Origin: Streptomyces sp. CA-210063
GTDB lineage: Bacteria; Actinomycetota; Actinomycetes; Streptomycetales; Streptomycetaceae
Length of the DNA: 64,000 bases
Direction: 5' to 3'
NCBI RefSeq assembly: GCF_024612015.1
Contig: NZ_CP102512.1
Span: forward strand, 2,046,001 to 2,110,000
A program made the translations under genes and the position numbers. This document shows, piece by piece, positions 7,759-18,173 of the stretch (positions within the stretch are counted from its first letter, which is position 1; every line of letters begins with the position of its first letter). The notes below the pieces were generated by a model. That model made no database searches and was not told where the DNA came from. It was given only the letters and a program-made list of their open reading frames with translations.

Positions 7759-9108
7759 ATGTCACAACAAGACCCCTGCACCACCTCCATGGGACACCGT
7801 CGCGCCGCCGTGGTGGGTCTCGGGGCCCGCGCGCGGATGTTCACCGAGGCGCTGACGGGACCCTTCGCGGAGCGGATCGAACTGGTGGGCTTCTGCGACA
7901 CGAACGCGCACCGCATGGCCGTCCACAACTCCTGGATCGCGGCCGACCACCCGGGCCGCCCGCCCGTACCGGCGTACGCGGCCGAGGAGTTCGACGAGAT
8001 GCTGCGGCGCGAGCGGGTCGATCTGGTCGTGGTCTGCACCATGGACCGGTCCCACGACGACTACATCGTCCGCGCGCTGGAGGCGGGCTGCGACGTGGTC
8101 ACCGAGAAACCGATGACCACCGACGCCGAGCGCGCCCACCGCATCCTGGAGGCCCGGCGGCGGACGGGCCACGAGGTGCGTGTCTCCTTCAACTACCGCT
8201 ACAACCCGGTGCATTCGGCCGTACGCGAACTGATCACGAGCGGTGAGATCGGCGAGGTCGGCTCGGTGCACTTCGAGTGGCTGCTCGATCTGCGGCACGG
8301 CGCCGACTACTTCCGCCGCTGGCACCGGGACAAGGCCAACTCCGGCGGCCTGTTGGTCCACAAGTCGACCCACCACTTCGACCTGGTCAACTGGTGGCTC
8401 GGCACCCGCCCCGAGACCGTCTTCGCCCAGGGCGGCCTTTTCTTCTACGGCGACGAGGCGGGCCGTCGCCGGGGCCTCGCCCGCGACTACACCCGCGCCC
8501 ACGGCGTCCCGGCGGCCGAGGACGACCCGTTCGCCCTCCACCTCAAGGACTCCCCCGTCCTCACCTCCCTGTACCTGGACGCCGAACGGGAGGACGGCTA
8601 CCACCGCGACCAGAACGTCTTCGGCCCCGGCGTGACCATTGAGGACGACATGGCGGTCCTGGTCCGCTACGCCTCCGGCGCCACCCTGACCTACCACCTC
8701 ACCGCGTACGCCCCCTGGGAGGGCTACCGCATCGCCTTCAACGGCAGCGAGGGCCGCATCGAGCTGCTGGTCGAGGAGTCGACCTGGACGCGCCCCCACG
8801 TCCGTACGACCGGCGCGAGCCCGGTCCTGCACGGAGTGGAGGCCGAGGACGGGGCCGGCCGGACGGAGCTGCTGGTCCGCCGGTTCTGGGAGCGGCCGCG
8901 CGAGGTGAAGGTGACGACCGGCGAGGGCGGGCACGGCGGCGGGGATGTACGGATGCTGACCGACCTCTTCGGCGAGCGCGTCCCGGACGAGCTGGGGCGG
9001 GCGGCCGACGCCGTGGACGGGGCTCGGTCCCTGGTGACGGGGCTGGCGGCGAACCGGTCGTTGGAGACGGGGATGCCGGTGGCGGCGCGGAAGTTGCTGG
9101 ACGTGTGA
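7759..9108 (+). CDS. Gfo/Idh/MocA-family oxidoreductase
   Basis: A 449-residue NAD(P)-dependent dehydrogenase-like protein. The Rossmann motif is VVGLGARAR (residues 18-26) and the family motif EKPMT is at 116-120; the C-terminal substrate domain carries H-K-S-T-H-H-F-D (near 203-210). I chose the ATG at 7759 because GGGAAGG ends five bases upstream; an upstream in-frame ATG at 7738 lacks a ribosome site. It is divergent from the ABC importer and shares its AAGCGCTT operator, so it probably oxidises the imported compound or a derivative. Confidence 0.88.
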   Translation: MSQQDPCTTSMGHRRAAVVGLGARARMFTEALTGPFAERIELVGFCDTNAHRMAVHNSWIAADHPGRPPVPAYAAEEFDEMLRRERVDLVVVCTMDRSHDDYIVRALEAGCDVVTEKPMTTDAERAHRILEARRRTGHEVRVSFNYRYNPVHSAVRELITSGEIGEVGSVHFEWLLDLRHGADYFRRWHRDKANSGGLLVHKSTHHFDLVNWWLGTRPETVFAQGGLFFYGDEAGRRRGLARDYTRAHGVPAAEDDPFALHLKDSPVLTSLYLDAEREDGYHRDQNVFGPGVTIEDDMAVLVRYASGATLTYHLTAYAPWEGYRIAFNGSEGRIELLVEESTWTRPHVRTTGASPVLHGVEAEDGAGRTELLVRRFWERPREVKVTTGEGGHGGGDVRMLTDLFGERVPDELGRAADAVDGARSLVTGLAANRSLETGMPVAARKLLDV

Positions 9109-9192
9109 GTCCCGAACAGCGGCGCCCTGCCAGGGATGGCTCACGGGGCGACGGCCCTCCGCCGCGTCCGCCACATCCCCGGTTGTCCACTT

Positions 9193-9663
9193 ATGATCAA
9201 CTTCGTGGTCCTCTTCGCCCTGGAACGCCTCTCGCCCCTCCCCGCCGACCACGCCTGGCAGCGCCTCACCGACTGGCCCCGGCACGCCGACGTCGTCCCC
9301 CTGACCCGCGTCACCGTGCGCACGCCGCCGCCGACCGGCGAGGGCACGGTGTTCGTGGCCCATAGCGGCATCGGCCCGCTCGCCTTCGACGACCCGATGG
9401 AGGTCGCGGTCTGGCAGCCGCCGGAGGGGGAGGAGGTGGTGGGGAGGTGCCTCCTCGTCAAGCACGGTTCGTTCGTCACCGGGTGGGCCGAGATCGAGGT
9501 GCACCCGTACGGCGACGGCGCGTGCCGTGTGGTGTGGCGCGAGGATCTGCGGGTGCGGTGGCTGCCGGTGTTCTGCGACCGGCCGCTGGCCTGGCTGGCA
9601 CGGCGGATGTTCGGGCGGGCGATGGACGGGCTGTTGGCGGCCGACGGGCAAGACACGAACTGA
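9193..9663 (+). CDS. SRPBCC (START/Bet v1-like) family protein
   Basis: A 156-residue protein with the helix-grip pattern of polyketide cyclase/dehydrase-like SRPBCC proteins: a short beta strand and helix (SPLPADHAWQRLTDWPRHADVVP), alternating beta strands, and a long C-terminal helix (LAWLARRMFGRAMDGLL). Such folds bind hydrophobic ligands; no catalytic assignment is possible. The ATG at 9193 is preferred to an upstream ATG at 9136, since the extra residues match no part of the fold; no clear ribosome site is seen. Confidence 0.7.
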   Translation: MINFVVLFALERLSPLPADHAWQRLTDWPRHADVVPLTRVTVRTPPPTGEGTVFVAHSGIGPLAFDDPMEVAVWQPPEGEEVVGRCLLVKHGSFVTGWAEIEVHPYGDGACRVVWREDLRVRWLPVFCDRPLAWLARRMFGRAMDGLLAADGQDTN

Positions 9664-9731
9664 GCCTCGCGGTCCCCACCCCCGGCCGGTGATCGGGGCC
9701 GTTGTCAGACCCCCCGGCTACTGTCCGAACC

Positions 9732-10379
9732 ATGACCACACACCGCCCGCACACCACCCGGGAGTCCTACGACACTGTCGCCGCCGACTACGAGAAGCTG
9801 CTGAGAGACGAGCTGGCGAACAGCCCGTTCGAGCGGGCCATGCTGGGAGTGTTCGCCGAGCGGGTGCTGGACGCCGGGGGCGGACGCGTCGCGGACCTGG
9901 GGTGCGGCCCGGGGCGGATCACCGGGCATCTGGCCTCGCTGGGGCTCGACATCTGCGGGATCGATCTCTCGCCGGAAATGATCGCCGTGGCCCGCTGGGC
10001 CCACCCCCGGCTCCGGTTCGACGTCGGCACGATGACCGCGCTCGACTTCGAGGACGGCTCCCTGGCCGGCGCCCTCGCCTGGTACTCCACGGTGCACACC
10101 CCGCCCGCCGGACTCCCGGCGGTATTCGACGAGTTCCACCGGGTGCTCGCCCCCGGCGGCCTCCTCGCGATGGCCTACAAGGTCGGCGACGAGTCCGTGC
10201 ACCTGACGCACGCGTACGGCCACGACCTCGCCCTCGACGTCTACCGCTTCCCACCGGAGCTGATCGCCGAGCTGCTGGGGGACGCCGGGTTCATCGAGGC
10301 GGCGCGGCTGGTACGGGAGGCCGACGGACCGACGGCGACCACCCCCCAGGCGTACGTGCTGGCGCGCAAGCCGGAGTAG
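9732..10379 (+). CDS. Class I SAM-dependent methyltransferase
   Basis: A 215-residue cytoplasmic methyltransferase. Motif I is VADLGCGPGR (residues 53-62), an acidic residue ends strand 2 (GIDLS), and post-motif regions FEDGSLAGALAWYSTVH and VLAPGGLLAMAYKVG match ubiquinone/methyltransferase-type proteins. The start MTTHRPHTTRESYD is typical of the family. There is no ribosome site; TACTGT at 9719-9724 could be a -10 box about seven bases before the ATG, so a leaderless transcript is plausible. The acceptor is unknown. Confidence 0.85.
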   Translation: MTTHRPHTTRESYDTVAADYEKLLRDELANSPFERAMLGVFAERVLDAGGGRVADLGCGPGRITGHLASLGLDICGIDLSPEMIAVARWAHPRLRFDVGTMTALDFEDGSLAGALAWYSTVHTPPAGLPAVFDEFHRVLAPGGLLAMAYKVGDESVHLTHAYGHDLALDVYRFPPELIAELLGDAGFIEAARLVREADGPTATTPQAYVLARKPE

Positions 10380-10408
10380 GCGGCCAAGAGCCCGAAGGCG
10401 GGGGCCGG

Positions 10409-11206
10409 TCAGGACGTGCCGGGGTCCCCGTTCCGGGGGGCGGTCGCCAGGCCGTCGCGGCGGTCGCGGTCGCCGTCGCCCGTCGTGCTGAGCAGGGTGT
10501 CGCAGATCTCGCGCAGCTTGTCGGTGGCCTGCTTGGAGAACAGCCCGCAGAGCCCGGCGATGCCGGAGAAGCCGTACGGGTTGGTCGCCCCGGCGCCGGA
10601 GCTGCCGGCGAACAGGCCGCCGCGCAGCAGGAGATAGACGAGGAGGGCGAGGGCCACGCCGATACCGGCGCGCAGCAGGTACCACCACAGCCAGCTCGCG
10701 TACAGCCGCCGGTTGCCGACGTACGTCGCGAAGGACGTGGCCGCGTGGACGAAGCTTCCGAGCGCACTGCACACGACGACCGCGAGCAGCATCGCGGTGT
10801 CGGCCGTCAGCGCCCAGTCGCCGAAGCCGAACGGCGACCAGCGCGCCGTGGCCGTCGCCTCCGCCCCGGGCTCGACCGTCGCGAGCACCACCGGCCAGAG
10901 AGTCACAAGGGCGCCGCAGACGAAGACGACGTCGGCCAGGAGGAAGAGGCCCAGCGCGGTCGTCGCCGCCGTCGACAGCCGCCGCTTGTCACGGGTGCCA
11001 TCGGCTCCCGCCTCGGTCGTACCGTCGTCCGCGCCCGGGCCGGCACCGCCGTCGTCCGCGTTCCCGGCGGAGTCCGCACGGCCGTCGTCCGCACCGCCTG
11101 CCCCGCCCGAACCCGAACGGCTGTCGCCCACATCCGGGCCCGTACGACCGTCCGGACCCTCGTCCATGCCCCCGCCCGGGCCCTCTTCGATGCTCACCGC
11201 GCTCAA
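10409..11206 (-). CDS. Hypothetical membrane protein with acidic disordered N-terminus
   Basis: 265 residues, no recognised family. Residues 1-75 are Gly/Asp/Ala-rich and probably disordered. Three hydrophobic segments follow (ALGLFLLADVVFVCGALVTLWP; TADTAMLLAVVVCSALGSFVHA; AGIGVALALLVYLLL), then a cytoplasmic tail with ATDKLREICDTLL. It is convergent with the methyltransferase gene, which ends 29 bp away. No function is claimed. Confidence 0.65.
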   Translation of the reverse strand: MSAVSIEEGPGGGMDEGPDGRTGPDVGDSRSGSGGAGGADDGRADSAGNADDGGAGPGADDGTTEAGADGTRDKRRLSTAATTALGLFLLADVVFVCGALVTLWPVVLATVEPGAEATATARWSPFGFGDWALTADTAMLLAVVVCSALGSFVHAATSFATYVGNRRLYASWLWWYLLRAGIGVALALLVYLLLRGGLFAGSSGAGATNPYGFSGIAGLCGLFSKQATDKLREICDTLLSTTGDGDRDRRDGLATAPRNGDPGTS

Positions 11207-11302
11207 CTGTCCGCCCCCGTTGTGCCGTTGCCGTATCGCACACGGTCACCCCTGCCGCCCCGGGGGTCAAGTCACCGGTTCGGGTCCGGGTCGGGTTCAC
11301 GT

Positions 11303-12457
11303 TCAGGAAATCCGAAGGCTCGGCAGTTCCGTGACGCCGGGGGTGCCGTCGTGGTGGATCGGCGTGTGCGCCCCGGTCAGGGGGACCCCGCTTCCCCCAC
11401 GCCGGTGGGCGACGATCTCGGAGGCGATGGACAGGGCCGTCTCCTCCGGCGTACGGGCGCCCAGGTCGAGGCCGATGGGTGAGCGGAGTCGCGCCAGCTC
11501 CAGTTCGGTGACGCCGACTTGGCGGAGGCGGGTGTTGCGGTCGAGGTGGGTGCGGCGGGAGCCCATGGCGCCGATGTAGGCGACGGGGAGTCGTAGGGCG
11601 AGTTGGAGGAGGGGGACGTCGAACTTGGCGTCATGGGTGAGGACGCAGAGGACCGTGCGGGCGTCCACCGAGGTGCGCTCCAGGTACTTGTGGGGCCATT
11701 CGACGACGATCTCGTCGGCCTCCGGGAAACGGGTGCGCGTCGCGAAGACGGGGCGGGCGTCGCAGACGGTGACGTGATAGCCGAGGAACTTGCCGATGCG
11801 GACGAGGGCCGAGGCGAAGTCGATCGCACCGAAGACGATCATCCGGGGCGGCGGAACGGAGGATTCGACCAGGACGGTGAGCGGTGCTCCGCAACGTGAG
11901 CCCTGCTCTCCGATCTCCAGGGTGCCGGTGCGGCCGGTGTCGAGGAGGGCGCGGGCCTCGGCGGCGACCGTGCGGTCCAGTTCGGGGTGGGCGCCGAAGC
12001 CGCCGTCGTACGAGCCGTCCGGGCGGACCAGCAGGGCGAGCCCCCGCAGGTCCGCCGGGCCGGAGACGATCCGGGCCACGGCCGCCGCCTCCCCGCTCGC
12101 GGCGGCGGACAGCGCGGCGGCGACGACCGGGCGGACCGGGTCGCCCACCCGTACCGGCATCACGACGATGTCGATGATTCCGCCGCAGGTCAGGCCGACG
12201 GCGAAGGCGTCCTCGTCGCTGTAGCCGAAGCGTTCGAAGACCGGTTTCCCGTCGGCCGACGCCTGTTGGCACAGGTCGTAGACGGCACCCTCCACGCAGC
12301 CGCCGGAGACCGAGCCGATCGCCGTGCCCTCGGCGTCCACCGCGAGGGCGGCGCCGGGCAGGCGGGGCGCGCTGCCGCCTACGGCCACCACGGTGGCCAC
12401 GGCGAAGTCACGTCCCTGCTCGACCCACCGGTGCAGCTCTTCGGCGATGTCCAGCAT
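11303..12457 (-). CDS. xdhC: XdhC-family molybdoenzyme maturation factor
   Basis: A 384-residue XdhC/CoxI protein, which in characterised cases binds molybdenum cofactor, promotes its sulfuration and inserts it into xanthine dehydrogenase. The N-terminal XdhC/CoxI domain carries SGGCVEGAVYD and LTCGGIIDI (Cys-Gly-Gly). The C-terminal Rossmann domain carries RMIVFGAIDFASALVRIG, AYIGAMGSRR and RLRSPIGLDLGARTPEE. It is the last gene of the minus-strand purine locus, 54 bp after the permease. Length and motifs are complete. Confidence 0.92.
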   Translation of the reverse strand: MLDIAEELHRWVEQGRDFAVATVVAVGGSAPRLPGAALAVDAEGTAIGSVSGGCVEGAVYDLCQQASADGKPVFERFGYSDEDAFAVGLTCGGIIDIVVMPVRVGDPVRPVVAAALSAAASGEAAAVARIVSGPADLRGLALLVRPDGSYDGGFGAHPELDRTVAAEARALLDTGRTGTLEIGEQGSRCGAPLTVLVESSVPPPRMIVFGAIDFASALVRIGKFLGYHVTVCDARPVFATRTRFPEADEIVVEWPHKYLERTSVDARTVLCVLTHDAKFDVPLLQLALRLPVAYIGAMGSRRTHLDRNTRLRQVGVTELELARLRSPIGLDLGARTPEETALSIASEIVAHRRGGSGVPLTGAHTPIHHDGTPGVTELPSLRIS

Positions 12458-12511
12458 CTGTCGGTCTCCTTACAGGCAACGGTTGCGCGGACGGTACTTG
12501 CCAGGCGGGCC

Positions 12512-13969
12512 CTAGTGCACGCCCAGCCAGCCCTCGATCGGGTTGAGGGCGAAGAAGACGAGGAAGACCGCCGTCAGGCCCCACATGAACGCGCCGATCT
12601 CCCGGGCCCGGCCCTGGGCGAGCTTGACGGCGACGTAGGAGATGACTCCGGCCGCGACGCCCGCGGTGATGGAGTAGGTGAACGGCATGATCACGACGGT
12701 CAGGAAGACCGGGATCGCGGTGGCGCGGTCGGACCAGTCGACGTGTCGGGCGGTCGTCATCATCATGGCGCCGATGACGACAAGGGCGGCGGCCGCGACC
12801 TCGCCGGGGACGATCGCCGTCAGCGGCGTGAAGAACAGGCAGGCCGCGAAGAACAGGCCGGTGACGACGGAGGAGAGGCCCGTACGGGCACCCTCGCCGA
12901 CCCCGGTCGCCGACTCGACGAACACCGTCTGGCCCGAGCCGCCGGCCACGCCGCCGATCGCGCCGCCCGCGCCGTCGATGAACAGCGCCTTGGACAGGCC
13001 CGGCATCCGGCCCTTGTCGTCGGCCAGCCCGGCTTCCGTGCCCACGCCGATGATGGTGGCCATCGCGTCGAAGAACCCGGCGAGTACGAGGGTGAAGACG
13101 ATCAGGCCGACCGTCATCGCTCCGACATCGCCCCAGCCACCGAACTCGACGTGACCGAGGAGCGAGAAGTCGGGCATCGAGACCGCGCCGCCGTGCAACT
13201 CCGGTGCGCCACCGGCCCATTGCCCGGGGTCGATGACGCCTAGGGCGTTGAGGATCACGGCGAGGACCGTGCCACCGACGATGCCCAGCAGGATCGCGCC
13301 GGGGACGCCGCGCGCCTGAAGCATGAAGATCGCGAGCAGGGTGACCGCGAAGAGGAGGACGGGCCAGCCGGCGAGTTCGCCGTTCGGGCCGAGGGCGACC
13401 GGGGTCGCCTTGCCCTGGTGCACGAAGCCGGCCTTGTAGAAGCCGATCAGGGCGACGAACAGGCCGATACCCATGGTGATCGCGTGCTTCAGCGCCAGTG
13501 GGATGGCGTTCATGATCATCTCACGGAGGCCGGTGACGACCAGGAGCATGATGACCACGCCGTACATCACGCACATGCCCATCGCCTGCGGCCAGGTCAT
13601 CCGGGGGGCGACCTGCGAGGCGATGACGCCCGAGACGGAGAGGCCGGCGGCGAGGGCGAGCGGCACCTTGCCGACGAAGCCCATGAGGAGCGTGGTGACG
13701 GCCGCGGCGAGCGCGGTCGCCGTGATCAGGGCCTTCTGGCCGAGGGTGGCGCCGGCGGCGTCCGGGCCGGACAGGACGAGCGGGTTGAGCAGGAGGATGT
13801 ACGCCATCGCCATGAAGGTGGTGACACCGCCGCGGACTTCTCGGGCGACGGAGGATCCTCGGTGGGTGATGTGGAAGTACCGGTCGAGCCAGGGCCTGCC
13901 GGCGGGGACGGGGGGTTCCGCGGTCGCGTCCTCGGCTGTGGCCTTCGGCTGGAGTGACTGCTGGGTCAT
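12512..13969 (-). CDS. NCS2-family purine permease
   Basis: A 485-residue permease of the AzgA-like NCS2 group, with a hydrophilic N-terminus followed by RYFHITHRGSSVAREVRGG, GVTTFMAMAYILLLNPL and about 12 membrane segments including the short TM3/TM10 region (GSGQTVFVESATGVGEGART). It should import hypoxanthine, guanine or xanthine by proton symport. ATG at 13969 is chosen because homologous proteins start with such a short tail; the open frame upstream runs into a repeat. It lies between the xanthine dehydrogenase genes and xdhC, supporting a purine substrate. Confidence 0.9.
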   Translation of the reverse strand: MTQQSLQPKATAEDATAEPPVPAGRPWLDRYFHITHRGSSVAREVRGGVTTFMAMAYILLLNPLVLSGPDAAGATLGQKALITATALAAAVTTLLMGFVGKVPLALAAGLSVSGVIASQVAPRMTWPQAMGMCVMYGVVIMLLVVTGLREMIMNAIPLALKHAITMGIGLFVALIGFYKAGFVHQGKATPVALGPNGELAGWPVLLFAVTLLAIFMLQARGVPGAILLGIVGGTVLAVILNALGVIDPGQWAGGAPELHGGAVSMPDFSLLGHVEFGGWGDVGAMTVGLIVFTLVLAGFFDAMATIIGVGTEAGLADDKGRMPGLSKALFIDGAGGAIGGVAGGSGQTVFVESATGVGEGARTGLSSVVTGLFFAACLFFTPLTAIVPGEVAAAALVVIGAMMMTTARHVDWSDRATAIPVFLTVVIMPFTYSITAGVAAGVISYVAVKLAQGRAREIGAFMWGLTAVFLVFFALNPIEGWLGVH

Positions 13970-14119
13970 GTGGGCCTTCTCCCAAGGTTCACAGGGGCAC
14001 CCGGCCGTCGCACTGGGCTTCGGCGGGTTTTGGGAAGGTGCCCGACCCGGGGGACGGCCCGAGACGTGGTACCTGCGGTGCTTGACCGGCTGCCTCTGAG
14101 CTCGGGGGTTCGGGTTCGT

Positions 14120-14250
14120 CGGCGGGTACGGGTGGGTGGGGGGCTGGTCGCGCAGTTCCCCGCGCCCCTGACCGGCATAGGTCGCGCCCGGTGCTTTTAA
14201 GGGGGCGCGGGGAACTGCGCGAGCAACCACATCCCACCCGCACCCGCCGA
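14120..14250. repeat. Long intergenic stem-loop with GGGAACTGCGCGA core (copy A)
   Basis: A 19-bp perfect inverted repeat (14150-14168 with 14202-14220) of the type GCGCAGTTCCCCGCGCCCC. Outer arms (CGGCGGGTACGGGTGGG near 14120 and CCCACCCGCACCCGCCG ending near 14250) extend the cruciform. Related copies are at 21165-21272 and 39891-39958. It is a dispersed intergenic element seen in many Streptomyces; function unknown, perhaps termination or mRNA stability. Confidence 0.75.
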
Positions 14251-14290
14251 CGAACCGCACCCCCCGAGCTCATACGCGGCCCGAACCGAA

Positions 14291-16678
14291 CTACGCCGTA
14301 CCCGTCAGATGTTCCGGGCGTACCGGCGTCCTGTTCAGCTCCAGCCCCGTCGCATCCCGAATCGCCGCGAGGACGGCCGGAGTCGACGACAGAGTGGGCG
14401 CCTCGCCGACGCCGCGCAGCCCGTACGGCGCGTGGTCGTCGGCGAGTTCGAGCACGTCGACGGGGATGGTCGGCGTGTCGAGGATCGTGGGGATGAGGTA
14501 GTCCGTGAAGGAGGGGTTGCGGACCTTCGCGGTCTTCGGGTCGACGACGATCTCCTCCATGACCGCGATGCCGAGGCCCTGGACCGTGCCGCCCTGGATC
14601 TGGCCCACCACGGACAGCGGGTTGAGGGCCTTGCCGACGTCCTGGGCGCAGGCCAGTTCGATGACCTTGACCATGCCCAGCTCGGTGTCGACCTCGACGA
14701 CCGCCCGGTGCGCGGCGAAGGAGTACTGGACGTGGCCGAAGCCCTGCCCGGTGCGGAGGTCGAAGGGTTCGGTCGGCCGGTGCCGCCACTCCGCCTCCAC
14801 CTCGACGGCCTCGTCGTCGAGGACGTCGACCAGGTCGGCCAGCACCTCACCACCGTCGGTGACGACCTTGCCGCCCTCCAGGAGCAGTTCGGCGGTCGCC
14901 CAGGCGGGGTGGTAGGTGCCGAACTTGCGGCGGCCCATCTCCAGTACCTTCTCCCGCACCAGCTCGCAGCTGTTCTTGACCGCGCCGCCCGTGACGTACG
15001 TCTGACGCGACGCGGACGTCGAACCGGCCGAACCCACCTGCGTGTCAGCCGGGTTGATCGTCACCTGGGTGACACCCAGCTCCGTGCGGGCGATCTGCGC
15101 GTGGACGGTGATGCCTCCCTGGCCGACCTCCGCCATGGCGGTGTGGACGGTGGCGACGGGTTCGCCGGCGACGACCTCCATACGGACGCGGGCGGTCGAG
15201 TAGTCGTCGAAGCCCTCGGAGAACCCGACGTTCTTGATGCCGACCGCGTAGCCGATACCCCGTACGACGCCCTCGCCGTGCGTGGTGTTGGAGAGGCCGC
15301 CCGGCAGCTGGCGTACGTCCGCCGCCTCGCCGGCGGTGAGCCACTGCTGCTCGGGCGGGAGGGGCATCGCCTTGACGCGGCGCAGGAGTTCGGCGACCGG
15401 GGCCGGGGAGTCGACGGCCTGGCCGGTCGGCAGGAGCGTGCCCTGCTCCATGGCGTTGAGCTGCCTGAGCTCCACCGGGTCCATGCCGAGCTTCGCCGCC
15501 AGCTTGTCCATCTGCGCCTCGTACGCGAAGCACGCCTGGACCGCTCCAAAGCCCCGCATCGCGCCGCAGGGCGGGTTGTTGGTGTAGAGGGCGATGGCCT
15601 CGATGTCGACGTCGTCGACGACGTACGGGCCCGCGCCGAGCGAGGCGGCGTTGCCGACGACGGCCGGGGAGGCGGAGGCGTACGCGCCGCCGTCCAGGAC
15701 GATGCGGGCCGACAGGTGCGTGAGCTTGCCGTCGCGCGTCGCCCCGTGCTCGTAGTACAGCTTCGCGGGGTGGCGGTGGACGTGGCCGAAGAAGGACTCG
15801 AAGCGGTTGTAGACGATCTTCACCGGCTTGCCGGTGCGCAGTGCGAGCAGGCAGGCGTGGATCTGCATCGACAGGTCCTCGCGGCCGCCGAAGGCACCGC
15901 CCACACCGGCCAGCGTCATGCGGACCTTGTCCTCGGGCAGGCCGAGCACGGGCGCGATCTGGCGCAGGTCGGAGTGCAGCCACTGGGTGGCGACGTAGAG
16001 GTCGACGCCGCCGTCCTCGGCGGGCACGGCGAGCCCGGACTCGGGGCCGAGGAAGGCCTGGTCCTGCATGCCGAAGACGTACTCGCCCTCGACGATCACG
16101 TCCGCGCGCTCACGGGCCGCCGCGACGTCACCTCGGATGATCGGCTGGCGGTGGAGGATGTTCGGGTGGGAGACATGGCCGACGTGGTGGTCGTCGCGGC
16201 CCTCGTGGACGAGGATCGCGTCCGGCGCGGTCGCGGAGGCCTCGTCGGTGATGACCGGCAGCTCCCGGTATTCCACCTTGATCTTGGCGGCGGCGCGGCG
16301 GGCGGTCTCCGGGTGGTCCGCGGCGACGATCGCGACGGGCTCGCCGTGGTGGCGGACCTTGCCGTGGGCGAGGACCGGGGTGTCCTGGATCTCCAGGCCG
16401 TAGGTCCTCACCTCGGTCGGCAGGTCGTCGTACGTCATGACGGCGTAGACGCCGGGGGTCGCGAGGGCCTCGGCCGTGTCGATGGAGACGATCTCGGCGT
16501 GGGCGACCGTGGAGCGCAGGATCTGGCCCCAGAGCATGTCCTCGTGCCACATGTCGGACGAGTAGGCGAACTCGCCGGTGACCTTGAGGGTGCCGTCCGG
16601 GCGGAGCGTGGACTCGCCGATACCGCCCTTGGTGCGGGAGCCCTGGGTGATGTTGGTGGGCAGGCCGGTGGTTCCCAT
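14291..16678 (-). CDS. Xanthine dehydrogenase, molybdopterin-binding subunit
   Basis: A 795-residue catalytic subunit that hydroxylates hypoxanthine/xanthine. Family signatures are all present: aldehyde-oxidase hammerhead domain (near 20-130), GVGGAFGGRED substrate/cofactor loop, PPCGAMRGFGAVQACF, AEVGQGGITVHAQIA, and the C-terminal GLRGVGEAP whose Glu is the catalytic base in the family. ATG at 16678 follows the 2Fe-2S gene by two bases. Complete length for a split three-subunit enzyme. Confidence 0.93.
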   Translation of the reverse strand: MGTTGLPTNITQGSRTKGGIGESTLRPDGTLKVTGEFAYSSDMWHEDMLWGQILRSTVAHAEIVSIDTAEALATPGVYAVMTYDDLPTEVRTYGLEIQDTPVLAHGKVRHHGEPVAIVAADHPETARRAAAKIKVEYRELPVITDEASATAPDAILVHEGRDDHHVGHVSHPNILHRQPIIRGDVAAARERADVIVEGEYVFGMQDQAFLGPESGLAVPAEDGGVDLYVATQWLHSDLRQIAPVLGLPEDKVRMTLAGVGGAFGGREDLSMQIHACLLALRTGKPVKIVYNRFESFFGHVHRHPAKLYYEHGATRDGKLTHLSARIVLDGGAYASASPAVVGNAASLGAGPYVVDDVDIEAIALYTNNPPCGAMRGFGAVQACFAYEAQMDKLAAKLGMDPVELRQLNAMEQGTLLPTGQAVDSPAPVAELLRRVKAMPLPPEQQWLTAGEAADVRQLPGGLSNTTHGEGVVRGIGYAVGIKNVGFSEGFDDYSTARVRMEVVAGEPVATVHTAMAEVGQGGITVHAQIARTELGVTQVTINPADTQVGSAGSTSASRQTYVTGGAVKNSCELVREKVLEMGRRKFGTYHPAWATAELLLEGGKVVTDGGEVLADLVDVLDDEAVEVEAEWRHRPTEPFDLRTGQGFGHVQYSFAAHRAVVEVDTELGMVKVIELACAQDVGKALNPLSVVGQIQGGTVQGLGIAVMEEIVVDPKTAKVRNPSFTDYLIPTILDTPTIPVDVLELADDHAPYGLRGVGEAPTLSSTPAVLAAIRDATGLELNRTPVRPEHLTGTA

Positions 16679-16680
16679 GC

Positions 16681-17282
<602 letters not shown>

Positions 17283-17283
<1 letters not shown>

Positions 17284-18173
17284 TACGCAGCTCCCTCCGA
17301 GACGCGGGCGGTGCCGCGGTACGACTCCCAGGTCCACATCAGCGTGCGGCGGGCCATGACTCCGACGGCATGGCGGCGGTAGCTCGCGGTGCCCCGGACG
17401 TCGTCGATCGGGTTGCAGGCGCCGGCGCACAGGTCCGCGAACTGCTTGGCGACCGACGGGGTGATGATCCTGCCGTTGTCCCAGAAGCCGCCCTCGTCGA
17501 GCGCCGCGTTCAGGAACTCCTCGGCGGCCTCGGCCCGGACGGGGGTCGGCGCCGCCGAGCCGATGCCGGTACGGACGGTGCGCGTCGACGGGTGCAGGGC
17601 CAGCCCGAAGGCGCACACGGCGATGACCATGGCGTTGCGGGTGCCGACCTTCGAGTACTGCTGAGGGCCGTCCGCCCTGTCGATGTGCACGGCACGGATC
17701 AGCTCGTCCGGCGCGAGGGCGTTGCGCTTGACGCCGGTGTAGAAGTCGTCGATGGGGATGAGCCGGGTGCCCCGCACGGACTGGGCCTCGACCTGGGCGC
17801 CCGCCGCGAGGAGGGCCGGGTGGGCGTCGCCGGCCGGGGAGGCGGTGCCGAGGTTGCCGCCGACGCCGCCGCGGTTGCGGATCTGCGGGGAGGCGACCGT
17901 GTGCGAGGCCAGGGCGAGGCCGGGCAGCTCGGGACGGAGGTCCTCCATGATCCGGGTGTACGGGACGGACGCACCCAGACGAACCGTTTCCTCACCGACC
18001 TCCCACTCGTGGAGATCGCCGATGCGGTTCAGGTCGAGCAGATACTCGGGCCGACGGTGGTCGAAGTTGATCTCGACCATCACATCGGTGCCGCCGGCGA
18101 TCGGCACAGCGGTGGGGTGCTCGGCCTTCGCGGCGAGCGCCTCCTCCCAGCTGGCGGGGCGAAGGAAGTCCAT
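17283..18173 (-). CDS. Xanthine dehydrogenase, FAD-binding subunit
   Basis: A 296-residue FAD domain protein that passes electrons from the iron-sulfur clusters to NAD. It has the FAD motifs PIAGGTDVMVEIN near residues 26-38 and GGNLGTASPAGDAHPAL near 100, plus the C-terminal CO-dehydrogenase-type domain. The start MDFLRPASWEEAL is where the family begins; the open frame upstream reads through the divergent promoter region. It is the first gene of the operon FAD, 2Fe-2S, Mo subunit, then permease and xdhC. Confidence 0.92.
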